DNA of 64,000 nucleotides, from contig OU964925.1 of NCBI GenBank assembly GCA_918807975.1, positions 27,005,608 to 27,069,607 of the forward strand, in the 5' to 3' direction. A model generated the notes under the pieces. That model saw only the letters and a list, made by a program, of their open reading frames with translations, was not told where the DNA came from and made no database searches. Source of the stretch: Aplidium turbinatum. Its lineage: Eukaryota; Chordata; Ascidiacea; Aplousobranchia; Polyclinidae. This document shows, one piece after another, positions 61,501-64,000 of this stretch. The translations under genes were made by a program, and so were the position numbers. Each line of letters begins with the position of its first letter. Within the stretch, counting starts at the first letter, position 1.

Positions 61501-63540
61501 TGTCATGTTTTAGATCAAAAAAAAATTGTTTGGAAAAGTGGATTTTATGTTGATGAATTTGATAGCGACTTCGCTTAATTATTACGGTAACTTAGTTTGC
61601 CAACTAAGCAATTTTTGTCGTGATGTGCTTGGAAGGGCAGTGCCTTAAACAAAGTATTGTTAATCGCTTAAAGTCAAAACATTTGCCCCTCCCCCAAAAA
61701 TTTTGGGCTGGCTACGTCATTGGGTTGGGGGGGATGTCAATTCAACTTTTTTGTATCAACAGTTGTATCTTTGAAATCACTGAAGCTACAACTACGAGAT
61801 TTCTTGACTTTTCCTAAATATTATTCAGCTACAGCGTATTAAAATAATTTCAATAATTTTGATCAAATACATTGTCTATTAATATAATACGGTATTTTCA
61901 GCACCTACCTCAACATTAAATAATAATCACAGCTGGACTAGTTTTCCAAAGTTGGAACGAAAACAAACAATACCGAGAAAGTAGATTAAGTCTATTGTTA
62001 TCAAACAGTTTTCTAGGAAAACTGTAGGCCTACTAATCCGCTATACAAGTGCAATTCTTCTATTGTCTGCAGGAAGGAGCAAGGGATAATTGCTTTATCG
62101 CATTAGCCTAACGCCAGCAAAAGCTTGGCATGGACTTTCTTTTGTACACCAATTGGGACTTTGATCTTTTAAGCAGCTAGTCGATTTTGATATTAATCAG
62201 TCGGTTTTGATATTAATCCGTCGGTTTTGATAGCCTAGTAAGCAATCGATTTTGATATTAGGCAGTCGATTTTGATATTGTTCAGTCGGTTTTGATATTA
62301 GTCAGTCGATTTTGATATTATTCACTCGATTTTGATATTAGTCAGTCGATTTTGATATTATTCAGTCGATTTTGATATTATTCAGTCGATTTTGATATTA
62401 TTCACTCGATTTTGATATTAGTCAGTCGATTTTGATATTAGGCAGTCGATTTTGATATTATGCAGTCGGTTTTGATATTAGGCAGTCAATTTTGATATTA
62501 GGCAGTAGATTTTGATATTAGGCAGTCGATTTTGATATTAGGTAGTCGATTTTGAAATAATTCAGTCGGTTTTGATATTGGTCAGTCGATTTTGATATTA
62601 GTCAGTCGATTTTGATATTAGTCAGTCGGTTTTGATATTAATCCGTCGGTTTTGATATTAAGCAATCGATTTTGATATTAGTCAGTCGGTTTTGATATTA
62701 TTCAGTTGATTTTGATATTAGTCAGTCGGTTTTGATATTAAGCAGTCGGTTTTGCTTTTATTCAGTCGATTTGATATTGATATTGGGCAGTCGATTTTGA
62801 TATTATTCAGTCGGTTTTAATATTAGGCAGTCGGTTTTGATATTAGTCAGTCGATTTTGATATTATTCAGTCGATTTTGATATTATTCAGTCGGTTTTGA
62901 TATTGGTCAGTCGATTTTGATATTATTCACTCGATTTTGATATTAGTCAGTCGGTTTTGATATTAAGCAGTCGGTTTTGATATTAGGCAGTCGATTTTGA
63001 TACTGTTCAGTTAATGATGTAATTGTATTAGATAAGGTCTTTTGCAGTTAATGTGTAGTTTCTGTTGCTGTGATAATAAGTTGTATGTTCTTGAAGTATT
63101 TGATGATATACGTCATTGTGCGATGTAGATACTTTGTTGGTACTATTGCGGGTGATGATATTATGATACTGGTTTTGTTCTTAAGCCGTTGTTGAGTTCC
63201 TTCCAGTGGCGATATTGCTACGATTGTGTGATCGTTCCAACAATGAAGTAAATCAAGTCAAATGATATAAATGCGACACTGATCTATTTCTCTTGTTGAT
63301 TTTCTGGCGCGTCCCCTTTTTATCTACCATTTCTTCGTCACAAGTAAAAGGCAATTTAGTTAACGAATGAGAGACTCACCAGGCCTTTGTTGAGGTTTCT
63401 CTCCACTTGACAAAAAGCGTAAGGCACCCGCTCTCCTTTATTAGCCAGAATGACGCAAATATCAGTAACAACAAGAGAGTTCTGCGGGGCAGAATCCTTT
63501 GCTCTTCGGTAGGTGATGTAGATCGGATGACTTCCCATGC
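16407..63540 (-). CDS. DENND4: DENND4 (DENN-domain Rab exchange factor), 37 exons placed, 5' end outside window
   Basis: Thirty-seven minus-strand exons join in phase (one junction excepted) to about 2,136 codons. Domains in order: part of the N-terminal MABP-type region ([20 protein letters not shown]), uDENN/cDENN core ([57 protein letters not shown]), dDENN ([20 protein letters not shown]), PPR-like region ([19 protein letters not shown]), a Ser-rich linker of about 1,000 residues, a CxxC...CPFC segment, and the C-terminal block [20 protein letters not shown] to [22 protein letters not shown]4 proteins are GDP-GTP exchange factors for Rab10 in basolateral and exocytic traffic (family knowledge). 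Human DENND4C is about 1,900 residues; this one is longer, mostly in the linker. One vertebrate triplet (A/B/C) probably corresponds to this single gene. Confidence 0.93.
16562..16602. mobile_element. Fragment of the palindromic MITE
   Basis: CGACAGACGTTGAATCGAT and AAATTTGCCCGG remain, 13 bases upstream of the last DENND4 exon on the minus strand. Confidence 0.4.
16939..17145 (-). CDS. DENND4: DENND4 exon, C-terminal block
   Basis: Encodes [20 protein letters not shown], then [20 protein letters not shown].  SLYREILFLSLVSLGRENID is the vertebrate match. Acceptor attgtgattgccag, donor GTGAGT. Confidence 0.95.
18345..18555 (-). CDS. DENND4: DENND4 exon, conserved C-terminal block
   Basis: Encodes [20 protein letters not shown], then [20 protein letters not shown] and YCVWHQ. 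Continues WNL-VWYFRRLDLPSNLP of relatives. Donor GTAAGT. Confidence 0.95.
18678..18824. mobile_element. 147-bp MITE, CGG...CCG ends, perfect 8-bp TSD
   Basis: CGGAATGGCCCGTTTCGGTG and its partner CTCACCGAATAGTAGCAGAC then CCG, flanked by TGGCGACA on both sides (18670-18677, 18825-18832). The interior holds AGGGTTTGGGGTTAGGGTTA, a telomere-like stretch. A second copy lies at 51996-53078. Confidence 0.88.
18886..19086 (-). CDS. DENND4: DENND4 exon, conserved C-terminal block
   Basis: Encodes [20 protein letters not shown], then [12 protein letters not shown], nearly identical to [20 protein letters not shown]...HPIIFWNL of DENND4C. Acceptor tgtttgacag, donor GTAAGT. Confidence 0.96.
19520..19577 (-). 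CDS. DENND4: DENND4 exon (58 nt)
   Basis: Encodes [19 protein letters not shown]. Acceptor ttatatttcag, donor GTGAGT. Phase fits both sides. Confidence 0.85.
19905..20230 (-). CDS. DENND4: DENND4 exon, variable segment after zinc ribbon
   Basis: Encodes [20 protein letters not shown] and [20 protein letters not shown]. In phase with neighbours. Acceptor attattgcag, donor GTACGT. Confidence 0.9.
20472..20523 (-). CDS. DENND4: DENND4 exon, zinc-ribbon second half (52 nt)
   Basis: Encodes [17 protein letters not shown], the second CxxC of the motif and the conserved hydrophobic strand. T-run acceptor, donor GTAAGT. Phase links it to the preceding CxxC exon. Confidence 0.93.
20660..20735. mobile_element. 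Rearranged palindromic MITE copy
   Basis: The centre (CTGCAGACATTAAAACGTC) is duplicated and the right arm ends GACAGATTTTGTTGTCTG. The left outer arm is replaced. Confidence 0.55.
20882..21070. mobile_element. 189-bp hAT MITE, perfect 8-bp TSD
   Basis: Ends CAGGCCCGTAGCCAG and CTGGCTACGGCCCTG, with C/G runs inside; target duplication CCCCCACG at 20874-20881 and 21071-21078. It sits in a DENND4 intron. Confidence 0.9.
21740..22025. repeat. Dispersed repeat related to the interior of the 6.9-kb foldback
   Basis: The strand complementary to this block matches the sequence around 57330-57347 joined to 61731-61815 (shared CTTTGAAGGTTGGG, TGTCAATTCAACTTTTTTGT, ATCAACAGTTGTATCT). It therefore shows the site without the hAT insertion found there. 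No coding capacity was seen. Confidence 0.65.
22037..22115. mobile_element. Palindromic MITE copy
   Basis: CAGACAGTAAAATCCGTCAT on the left, TTTTTTCTGTCTG on the right, centre CAACGCCTGCAGACGTTA. Confidence 0.75.
22466..22587 (-). CDS. DENND4: DENND4 exon, zinc-ribbon first half
   Basis: Encodes [20 protein letters not shown], then [20 protein letters not shown], matching [20 protein letters not shown] of DENND4C. The CSRCHRC cluster supplies the first metal ligands (inference). Acceptor cacacaacag, donor GTACGT. Confidence 0.93.
22926..23050 (-). CDS. DENND4: DENND4 exon, linker
   Basis: Encodes [20 protein letters not shown] and [18 protein letters not shown] longer 84-residue frame covers the same span but does not fit the phases; this frame does. 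Acceptor tactctttcaag, donor GTGCGT. Confidence 0.82.
23364..23435 (-). CDS. DENND4: DENND4 exon, basic linker
   Basis: Encodes [20 protein letters not shown] and PHF. Lys-rich stretch that could act as a nuclear or membrane targeting patch (inference). Acceptor gatgtgtag, donor GTGAGT. Confidence 0.87.
23526..23771 (+). repeat. tRNA-derived SINE
   Basis: The head carries a box A (TGGCGCAGCGG) and, about 45 bases on, box B (GGTTCGACACC), the internal RNA polymerase III promoter. A 170-base unrelated tail follows, so it is a SINE and not a working tRNA. It lies in a DENND4 intron in the opposite sense to the gene. Confidence 0.6.
23838..24003 (-). CDS. DENND4: DENND4 exon, Ser-rich linker
   Basis: Encodes [20 protein letters not shown] and [20 protein letters not shown]. 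Acceptor ctgttttcaag, donor GTAAGT. Confidence 0.9.
24481..24670 (-). CDS. DENND4: DENND4 exon, linker
   Basis: Encodes [20 protein letters not shown] and [20 protein letters not shown]. The helical KxGMKQAATVASKMW segment of DENND4C is the likely equivalent. Acceptor actttttcag, donor GTGAGT. Confidence 0.9.
25279..25367 (-). CDS. DENND4: DENND4 exon, linker
   Basis: Encodes [20 protein letters not shown] and GRRGKPPLK. Acceptor ttctttctcag, donor GTGGGA. Confidence 0.88.
25715..25810. mobile_element. 96-bp MITE with TAGAATTC-type ends
   Basis: ACAGTAGAATTCGGCTATAG on the left and CACTATAAGCGAATTCTACA on the right form the inverted repeat. TA dinucleotides adjoin both ends, so a mariner/Tc-type origin is possible. 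Confidence 0.65.
25856..25995 (-). CDS. DENND4: DENND4 exon, conserved linker motif
   Basis: Encodes [20 protein letters not shown], matching ARNLADEIESYMNLKSPL of vertebrates. Acceptor attcacag, donor GTGAAT. Confidence 0.92.
26464..26640 (-). CDS. DENND4: DENND4 exon, conserved linker motif
   Basis: Encodes [20 protein letters not shown] and [20 protein letters not shown]. The vertebrate counterpart reads VVQREDVETGLDPLSLL. Donor GTAAGT. Confidence 0.9.
27035..27151 (-). CDS. DENND4: DENND4 exon, linker
   Basis: Encodes [20 protein letters not shown] and [16 protein letters not shown]. Acceptor tccatcacag, donor GTATTT. Confidence 0.88.
27630..27733 (-). CDS. DENND4: DENND4 exon, linker
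   Basis: Encodes [20 protein letters not shown] and HLRKAKRLA. Acceptor ctctgtttgcag, donor GTAAGT. A roughly 1-kb transposon-like block begins just upstream in the intron. Confidence 0.88.
27817..28812. mobile_element. Likely hAT remnant, about 1 kb, hosting a SINE
   Basis: TAGCTTTCCAAACGTTTTTG at the left and GACCCCTAGTTTGGGAAGCC at the right resemble hAT termini, with GCGACCC motifs near both ends. The flanking bases give only a partial match for a target duplication. A tRNA-derived SINE occupies 28341-28588. Confidence 0.55.
28341..28588 (+). repeat. tRNA-derived SINE (Ser/Leu-type head)
   Basis: Box A TAGCCGAGTGG and a box-B-like CATTCGACACC about 40 bases downstream fit a tRNA with a long variable arm. 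The rest is an unrelated body of about 180 bases ending in CTACTGAACTGAAC. Confidence 0.55.
28976..29129 (-). CDS. DENND4: DENND4 exon, linker
   Basis: Encodes [20 protein letters not shown] and [20 protein letters not shown]. Acceptor tctattggaacag, donor GTAACG. Confidence 0.87.
29408..29708 (-). CDS. DENND4: DENND4 exon, linker
   Basis: Encodes [20 protein letters not shown], then [20 protein letters not shown] and [10 protein letters not shown]. The donor is GTTGGT; an upstream GTAAGA would break phase. Confidence 0.87.
29980..30071 (-). CDS. DENND4: DENND4 exon, linker
   Basis: Encodes [20 protein letters not shown] and [10 protein letters not shown]. Acceptor ataaccactcag, donor GTAGAA. 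Confidence 0.85.
30928..31431 (-). CDS. DENND4: DENND4 exon, linker (largest exon)
   Basis: An open 167-codon block with [20 protein letters not shown] and ending [11 protein letters not shown]. No domain seen. Open frame, acceptor gtttaatag, donor GTAGAA, and phase fit are the evidence. Confidence 0.88.
31788..32045 (-). CDS. DENND4: DENND4 exon, linker
   Basis: Encodes [20 protein letters not shown] through [10 protein letters not shown]. Low-complexity, Ser/Asp-rich, no known fold. Phases match both neighbours; donor GTAAGT. Confidence 0.88.
32572..32694 (-). CDS. DENND4: DENND4 exon, Ser-rich linker
   Basis: Encodes [20 protein letters not shown]. The vertebrate protein has SDQGYGSKDEL at the same place. 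Acceptor tctcatttctag, donor GTGCGT. Confidence 0.9.
33110..33393 (-). CDS. DENND4: DENND4 exon, end of PPR-like region and start of linker
   Basis: Encodes [20 protein letters not shown], matching LWTKVRNVVRGLAQFR, then a Ser-rich stretch ending VEDRSSTG. Acceptor gctcttgtttag, donor GTGTTT. Confidence 0.92.
33738..34096 (-). CDS. DENND4: DENND4 exon, PPR-like region
   Basis: Encodes [20 protein letters not shown], then [20 protein letters not shown] and [19 protein letters not shown]. This helical repeat segment with TYGxYNKAVLE is diagnostic of DENND4. Acceptor attactttgcag, donor GTGAGT. Confidence 0.95.
34437..34650 (-). CDS. DENND4: DENND4 exon, linker after dDENN
   Basis: Encodes [40 protein letters not shown] and QK. 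EHTVFIMPP and RRTKQE are conserved in DENND4. Acceptor tctcctccag, donor GTAGAG. Confidence 0.93.
35147..35262 (+). repeat. Direct repeat, left copy, carrying a hammerhead ribozyme
   Basis: About 115 bases that match 39612-39728 in the same orientation (shared TATGTGGCATGAATTAGTGG and CTACACTTGACTG). The ribozyme occupies 35169-35215. Confidence 0.85.
35169..35215 (+). ncRNA. Hammerhead ribozyme, complete consensus
   Basis: In order: stem I strand GCGATA; core CTGATGA; stem II GCCC-AGCGTCAT-GGGC; GAAA; a six-base self-complementary stem III CACGTG; the cleavage triplet end TC; and TATCGC, which pairs perfectly with the first strand. Every invariant core base of the hammerhead is present. The very short palindromic stem III is the minimal form known from Penelope-like elements and some satellite DNAs, where it is thought to act as a dimer (established knowledge). 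Confidence 0.85.
35337..39472. mobile_element. 4.1-kb element with 0.33-kb inverted arms
   Basis: Left arm 35337-35671 and right arm 39147-39472 are inverted copies (shared AGGCTGTGGGCCGA, CCCCAGTAGACAATAC, TAAGTCAGGACT). The right arm is open on the minus strand for 81 residues including [20 protein letters not shown] and [20 protein letters not shown]; the left arm encodes the same with a broken frame. The 3.5-kb interior is AT-rich and has no recognisable transposase. Ribozyme-bearing direct repeats lie outside both arms. Superfamily unknown. Confidence 0.65.
35672..39146. other. Interior of the inverted-arm element, no gene seen
   Basis: AT-rich sequence with a G/C-run block at 36475-36605 (ATTAGGGGGGGCACCAC) that may be an end of another small element. 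No ORF here resembles a known protein, including the reverse transcriptase that a Penelope-like element would need. Confidence 0.5.
39612..39728 (+). repeat. Direct repeat, right copy, with decayed hammerhead
   Basis: Matches 35147-35262. The hammerhead at 39636-39682 keeps both stem strands and CACGTGTC but the core reads CTGATAA and AAAA in place of CTGATGA and GAAA, so it should be inactive. Confidence 0.85.
39755..39980 (-). CDS. DENND4: DENND4 exon, dDENN
   Basis: Encodes [39 protein letters not shown] and [13 protein letters not shown] chose the acceptor after tctttttggtag because only it keeps phase with the previous exon and aligns with GFLKSRD. Donor GTAATT. Confidence 0.93.
40465..40582 (-). 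CDS. DENND4: DENND4 exon, dDENN start
   Basis: Encodes [20 protein letters not shown], then [19 protein letters not shown], matching [20 protein letters not shown]. Acceptor ctgcttacag, donor GTTTGT. Confidence 0.95.
40869..41072 (+). CDS. Small basic ORF inside a DENND4 intron, doubtful
   Basis: Sixty-seven codons with [20 protein letters not shown] and QSKKPKLGV at the end. Composition is protein-like and the opposite strand is open only as its shadow. There are no splice sites, no recognised family and no flanking exon, so it may be chance or a processed fragment. Confidence 0.2.
   Translation: MMITSHDVMKPKMTVMAPPLLEKGGSASVRNKSLAKHPTGIETQINAHGEVKKVNLLHQSKKPKLGV
41287..41373. mobile_element. 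Palindromic MITE copy next to a splice donor
   Basis: TAGAGGGCAAATCAACCG on the left, CGGTTGATTTGCTGTCTAGG on the right, centre AACGTTTGCAGACGTT. It ends 22 bases from DENND4 exon 41395-41587, on the donor side. Confidence 0.8.
41395..41587 (-). CDS. DENND4: DENND4 exon, between cDENN and dDENN
   Basis: Encodes [20 protein letters not shown], then [12 protein letters not shown]. LPKKPxKxL is conserved in the family. Acceptor tccttcacag, donor GTTTGT. A palindromic MITE ends 22 bases past the exon. Confidence 0.93.
41880..42055 (-). CDS. DENND4: DENND4 exon, cDENN end
   Basis: Encodes [40 protein letters not shown] and [25 protein letters not shown] is the classic DENN signature. Acceptor ctttttcag, donor GTGAGT. 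Confidence 0.95.
42441..42490. mobile_element. Short (50-bp) derivative of the palindromic MITE
   Basis: CCAGACCGCAAATCAACCG meets CGGTTGATTTGCTGTCTGGG with the usual centre deleted. It lies 40 bases past the donor of exon 42530-42674. Confidence 0.75.
42530..42674 (-). CDS. DENND4: DENND4 exon, cDENN core
   Basis: Encodes [20 protein letters not shown] and [20 protein letters not shown]. Acceptor ctttgcag, donor GTAAGT. A 50-bp hairpin MITE begins 40 bases past the donor. Confidence 0.95.
42719..42767. repeat. Small palindrome with similar ends, separate family
   Basis: CCAGCTAGCAAAAGTTGC and AACTTTTGCCAGCTGGG are inverted. The ends share the CCCAGxxxGCAAAA pattern with the main MITE but the core differs. 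Confidence 0.5.
42835..42910. mobile_element. Palindromic MITE copy
   Basis: CCCAGCCAGCAAAATCCGTC on the left and GACGGATTTTGCTGACTGGG on the right. The left inner arm is shortened. Confidence 0.78.
43245..43303 (-). CDS. DENND4: DENND4 exon, cDENN
   Basis: Encodes [19 protein letters not shown]. Acceptor catgttgcag, donor GTGAGC. The split codon with the next exon gives Ser, restoring the PLSG motif. Confidence 0.88.
43756..43822 (-). CDS. DENND4: DENND4 exon, cDENN
   Basis: Encodes [20 protein letters not shown], matching HFMHNIPFPSPQRPRI of relatives. I chose the GTTAGC donor because the resulting length aligns without gap with human; a GTGCAA five codons earlier is the alternative. Confidence 0.85.
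44477..44721 (-). CDS. DENND4: DENND4 exon, cDENN start
   Basis: Encodes [40 protein letters not shown] and [15 protein letters not shown]. The VSFYE and [10 protein letters not shown] motifs are cDENN hallmarks. Acceptor aatttcaacag, donor GTAGAA. Confidence 0.95.
46971..48644. mobile_element. hAT (CAGTGGTTCCC ends) nested in the 4.6-kb hAT, 8-bp TSD
   Basis: CAGTGGTTCCCAAAGTATGG and GTTTGGGAACCACTG, with TCCTATAT at 46963-46970 and 48645-48652. GGGTCGCG motifs repeat at both ends, as in the related element at 58269. Its interior is mostly a LINE fragment; no transposase remains. Confidence 0.9.
47580..48500 (+). mobile_element. LINE 3' fragment inside the nested hAT
   Basis: Plus-strand pieces in different frames encode [20 protein letters not shown] (thumb region after the reverse transcriptase core) and [20 protein letters not shown], then [20 protein letters not shown] (Cys/His tail). 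Same class as 6680-7230, with several frame breaks. Confidence 0.7.
48731..48961. repeat. 231-bp palindrome within the 4.6-kb hAT
   Basis: ACTGTACTGCAAGCAAGTGG pairs with CCACTTGCATGCAGTACAGT, and the match continues through CATACAGGCAGCTG and its inverse to a short loop near 48835. It is separate from the element's terminal arms. Confidence 0.8.
50066..50225 (-). CDS. DENND4: DENND4 exon, uDENN
   Basis: Encodes [20 protein letters not shown], then [20 protein letters not shown] and [13 protein letters not shown]. The acceptor is ggattactcag and the donor is the less usual GTTGGT. It begins with one base of a codon (phase 2), implying a missing exon upstream. Confidence 0.92.
51387..51440. 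repeat. Single hAT-like terminus
   Basis: CACAGGGGTCCTTAACCTGA resembles the CAGGGGTxxxxAACCTG terminus of hAT elements. I found no matching right end, so this is an orphan terminus or a worn remnant. Confidence 0.35.
51645..51697. mobile_element. Half copy of the palindromic MITE
   Basis: CACATTGATAAAGTCAATATGG and CGGATTTTGCTTTCTGGG in shortened form remain; the left outer arm is lost. Confidence 0.45.
51996..53078. mobile_element. CGG...CCG MITE, second copy, split by a nested element
   Basis: Same ends and telomere-like interior as 18678-18824. The flanks AATAAGAA and AACAAGAA (51988-51995, 53079-53086) are a 7/8 target duplication. Without the insertion at 52134-53029 it would be about 180 bp. 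Confidence 0.85.
52134..53029. mobile_element. hAT-type MITE, 896 bp, perfect 8-bp TSD
   Basis: Ends CAGGGTTGTTGGTATT and TTTTTCTCAACCCTG, duplication AGAGGTTA at 52126-52133 and 53030-53037. Both subterminal regions are arrays of AAAAAACCC/CCCGGGTTTTTT motifs. The core has no coding capacity. Confidence 0.9.
53403..53470. mobile_element. Worn palindromic MITE copy
   Basis: AAATCAGGCCAACTTTTTAC, centre AATGTCTGCAAACGTCGAAT. Outer arms mostly lost. Confidence 0.45.
53878..53966. mobile_element. Palindromic MITE copy, diverged
   Basis: CCAGCAAGTAAATCTG on the left and CCGATTTGCTGGTTGG on the right; centre TTAACTTCTGCTGACATTGA. Confidence 0.6.
54286..54355 (-). CDS. DENND4: DENND4 exon, uDENN strand
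   Basis: Encodes [20 protein letters not shown] and YKA, matching the GSNVFLCYKKS...YKAG segment of the vertebrate proteins. Acceptor tttttgttgcag, donor GTTAGT. It ends in phase 1, which does not fit the next placed exon. Confidence 0.9.
54356..56374. other. DENND4 intron, no further exon recognised
   Basis: Apart from the MITE at 55120 I see nothing supported. Overlapping open frames here (for example 54901-55407 on the minus strand) have no recognisable content. Confidence 0.5.
55120..55205. mobile_element. Palindromic MITE copy
   Basis: CCAAACAGCAAAATCCG on the left, AAATTTTGCTGTCTGGG on the right, centre AACGTCTGCAGACGCTGA. Confidence 0.75.
56573..57213 (+). repeat. Minisatellite array, about 32 units of 20 bp
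   Basis: Unit CTAATATCAAAATCGACTGA with frequent A/C variation (AAAACCGAC) and a few indels. Orientation is opposite to the right-hand array. Confidence 0.95.
57348..61722 (+). mobile_element. hAT element of the ZMYM/TTF type, 4.4 kb, near-perfect TSD
   Basis: Left end CATAGGCGTAGCCGGGGGGA and right end GGCTGGCTACGTCATTG are inverted; flanks GGTTGGGA and GGTTGGGG are an 8-bp duplication with one change. Plus-strand transposase pieces include [20 protein letters not shown], then [20 protein letters not shown] and [11 protein letters not shown], and near the end LSLWRSS-type dimerisation codons followed by [10 protein letters not shown]. These match ZMYM1-like domesticated and hAT transposases. 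Frames are broken in several places and a second hAT interrupts it at 58269-59887. Confidence 0.85.
58269..59887 (+). mobile_element. ZBED5/SCAND3-type hAT nested in the ZMYM-type hAT, perfect 8-bp TSD
   Basis: CAGTGGTTCCCAACTCATGG and GAGTTGGGAACCACTG, flanked by CCTTAAGT (58261-58268, 59888-59895). The plus strand keeps the C-terminal two thirds of a transposase: [40 protein letters not shown], then [20 protein letters not shown] and [14 protein letters not shown], the hAT dimerisation region. The DNA-binding BED finger and N-terminal part are missing and at least two in-frame stops occur, so it is defective. Confidence 0.92.
62170..63005 (-). repeat. Minisatellite array, about 42 units of 20 bp, inverted
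   Basis: Plus strand reads TCAGTCGATTTTGATATTAT, the complement of the left array unit. Variant units are interspersed, so the two arrays are not a recent exact duplication. Confidence 0.95.
63380..63540 (-). CDS. DENND4: DENND4 exon, N-terminal MABP-type region
   Basis: Encodes [20 protein letters not shown] and [16 protein letters not shown], ending VERNLNKGL. Acceptor gttgttttag, donor GTGAGT. It is the first DENND4 exon in the window; it starts with two bases of a split codon, so more exons lie to the right. Confidence 0.92.
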
Positions 63541-64000
63541 CTAAAACAACACATCTCGATCAAGCTTAGAAAGAGACAAGCAGACAATAAAGATAAGCTA
63601 TTGAAATTACAAAACATAATAAATCTCTTTCAAGCCTGACAACGTTCTGGAAGTGACTGAAACCCTCTCGACCCCTGGAGTGGCGAAGAAGGTTCAAATG
63701 AAGAAGAACGTCCTCGAAGCCGGAAGAACAACGGCAGTCGTACCAATAATAATGTCACAGTAACCTTTACCTTCAATAACGTTGATTTTTTTCGTGAATT
63801 TATGTGATCTTACATCCCCATCAATAGTATATAGAACTTTCCAATTAACCAAAATATTTTACGAGGACAAATTCATTGCAAACTAAAAATTAGAAAATTA
63901 CGGATTGTTAAACGGCATCGGCAGTTGCCGAAGTACAAATTTTGAAGAGGTATTTTTTTGTGATTTAAATTTTGTAACAACTGAAGAGTGTGCTTTTAAA
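63541..64000. other. DENND4 intron upstream of the first placed exon
   Basis: No exon seen up to the window edge. A 40-base stretch at about 63665-63705 (CTCGACCCCTGGAGTGGCGA) resembles 50633-50680, a small dispersed repeat. Confidence 0.4.

Larger units (their letters stand above)
56375..63240. mobile_element. Foldback-like element with inverted 20-bp repeat arrays
   Basis: Left arm: about 200 bases of TATCA-rich DNA then a 20-bp repeat array (56573-57213). Right arm: the inverse array (62170-63005) then about 230 bases whose complement shares TAGCAATATC and GAAGGAAC with the left. Long inverted arms built of tandem repeats are the hallmark of foldback elements. The outer limits are approximate and no flanking duplication was identified. 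The interior is a dispersed repeat (compare 21740-22025) carrying an inserted hAT. Confidence 0.65.

Overview
The window is animal (metazoan) nuclear DNA: AT-rich, intron-rich, with phase-consistent GT-AG exons and a heavy load of small DNA transposons. The gene content (an alpha-arrestin, a leucine-rich-repeat protein and a full-architecture DENND4 Rab exchange factor) and the compact hAT/MITE-rich landscape suggest an invertebrate deuterostome. An ascidian is my guess from the overall look of the sequence, not something I can prove from it.

Layout. (1) 1261-4928, plus strand: the 3' half of an alpha-arrestin (ARRDC-like) gene, four exons ending with a PPxY tail; earlier exons were not found. 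(2) 4929-11365: intergenic DNA with hairpin MITEs, LINE 3' fragments, an 818-bp hAT and one orphan exon-like block at 7850-7964. (3) 11366-15762, plus strand: a three-exon LRR protein whose first intron holds two DNA transposons with perfect 8-bp target duplications. (4) 16407-63540, minus strand: one very large gene, DENND4, of which I place 37 exons (about 2,136 codons) from part of the N-terminal MABP-type region to the stop codon. Its 5' end lies beyond the right edge. The LRR and DENND4 genes are convergent, with stops 0.64 kb apart.

The DENND4 exons in order encode part of the MABP region, u/c/dDENN, a linker, the PPR-like region, a long Ser-rich linker, a CxxC...CPFC zinc-ribbon-like segment and the conserved C-terminal block. 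All exon phases match except at one junction (54286 to 50225), which predicts an unseen exon of length 3n+1, probably a microexon.

The introns of DENND4 hold the most unusual DNA. A region at 35.1-39.7 kb is flanked by direct repeats, one of which carries what looks like a complete hammerhead ribozyme, and contains 0.33-kb inverted arms. A 4.6-kb hAT with long inverted arms (45379-50015) is interrupted by a second hAT that carries a LINE fragment. A ~6.9-kb foldback-like structure (about 56.4-63.2 kb) has arms made of inverted arrays of a 20-bp repeat (about 32 and 42 units) around a ZMYM-type hAT, itself interrupted by a ZBED-type hAT. A roughly 80-bp near-perfect palindromic MITE with ends like CCCAGACAGCAAA occurs at least 14 times across the window, several copies lying very close to splice donors.
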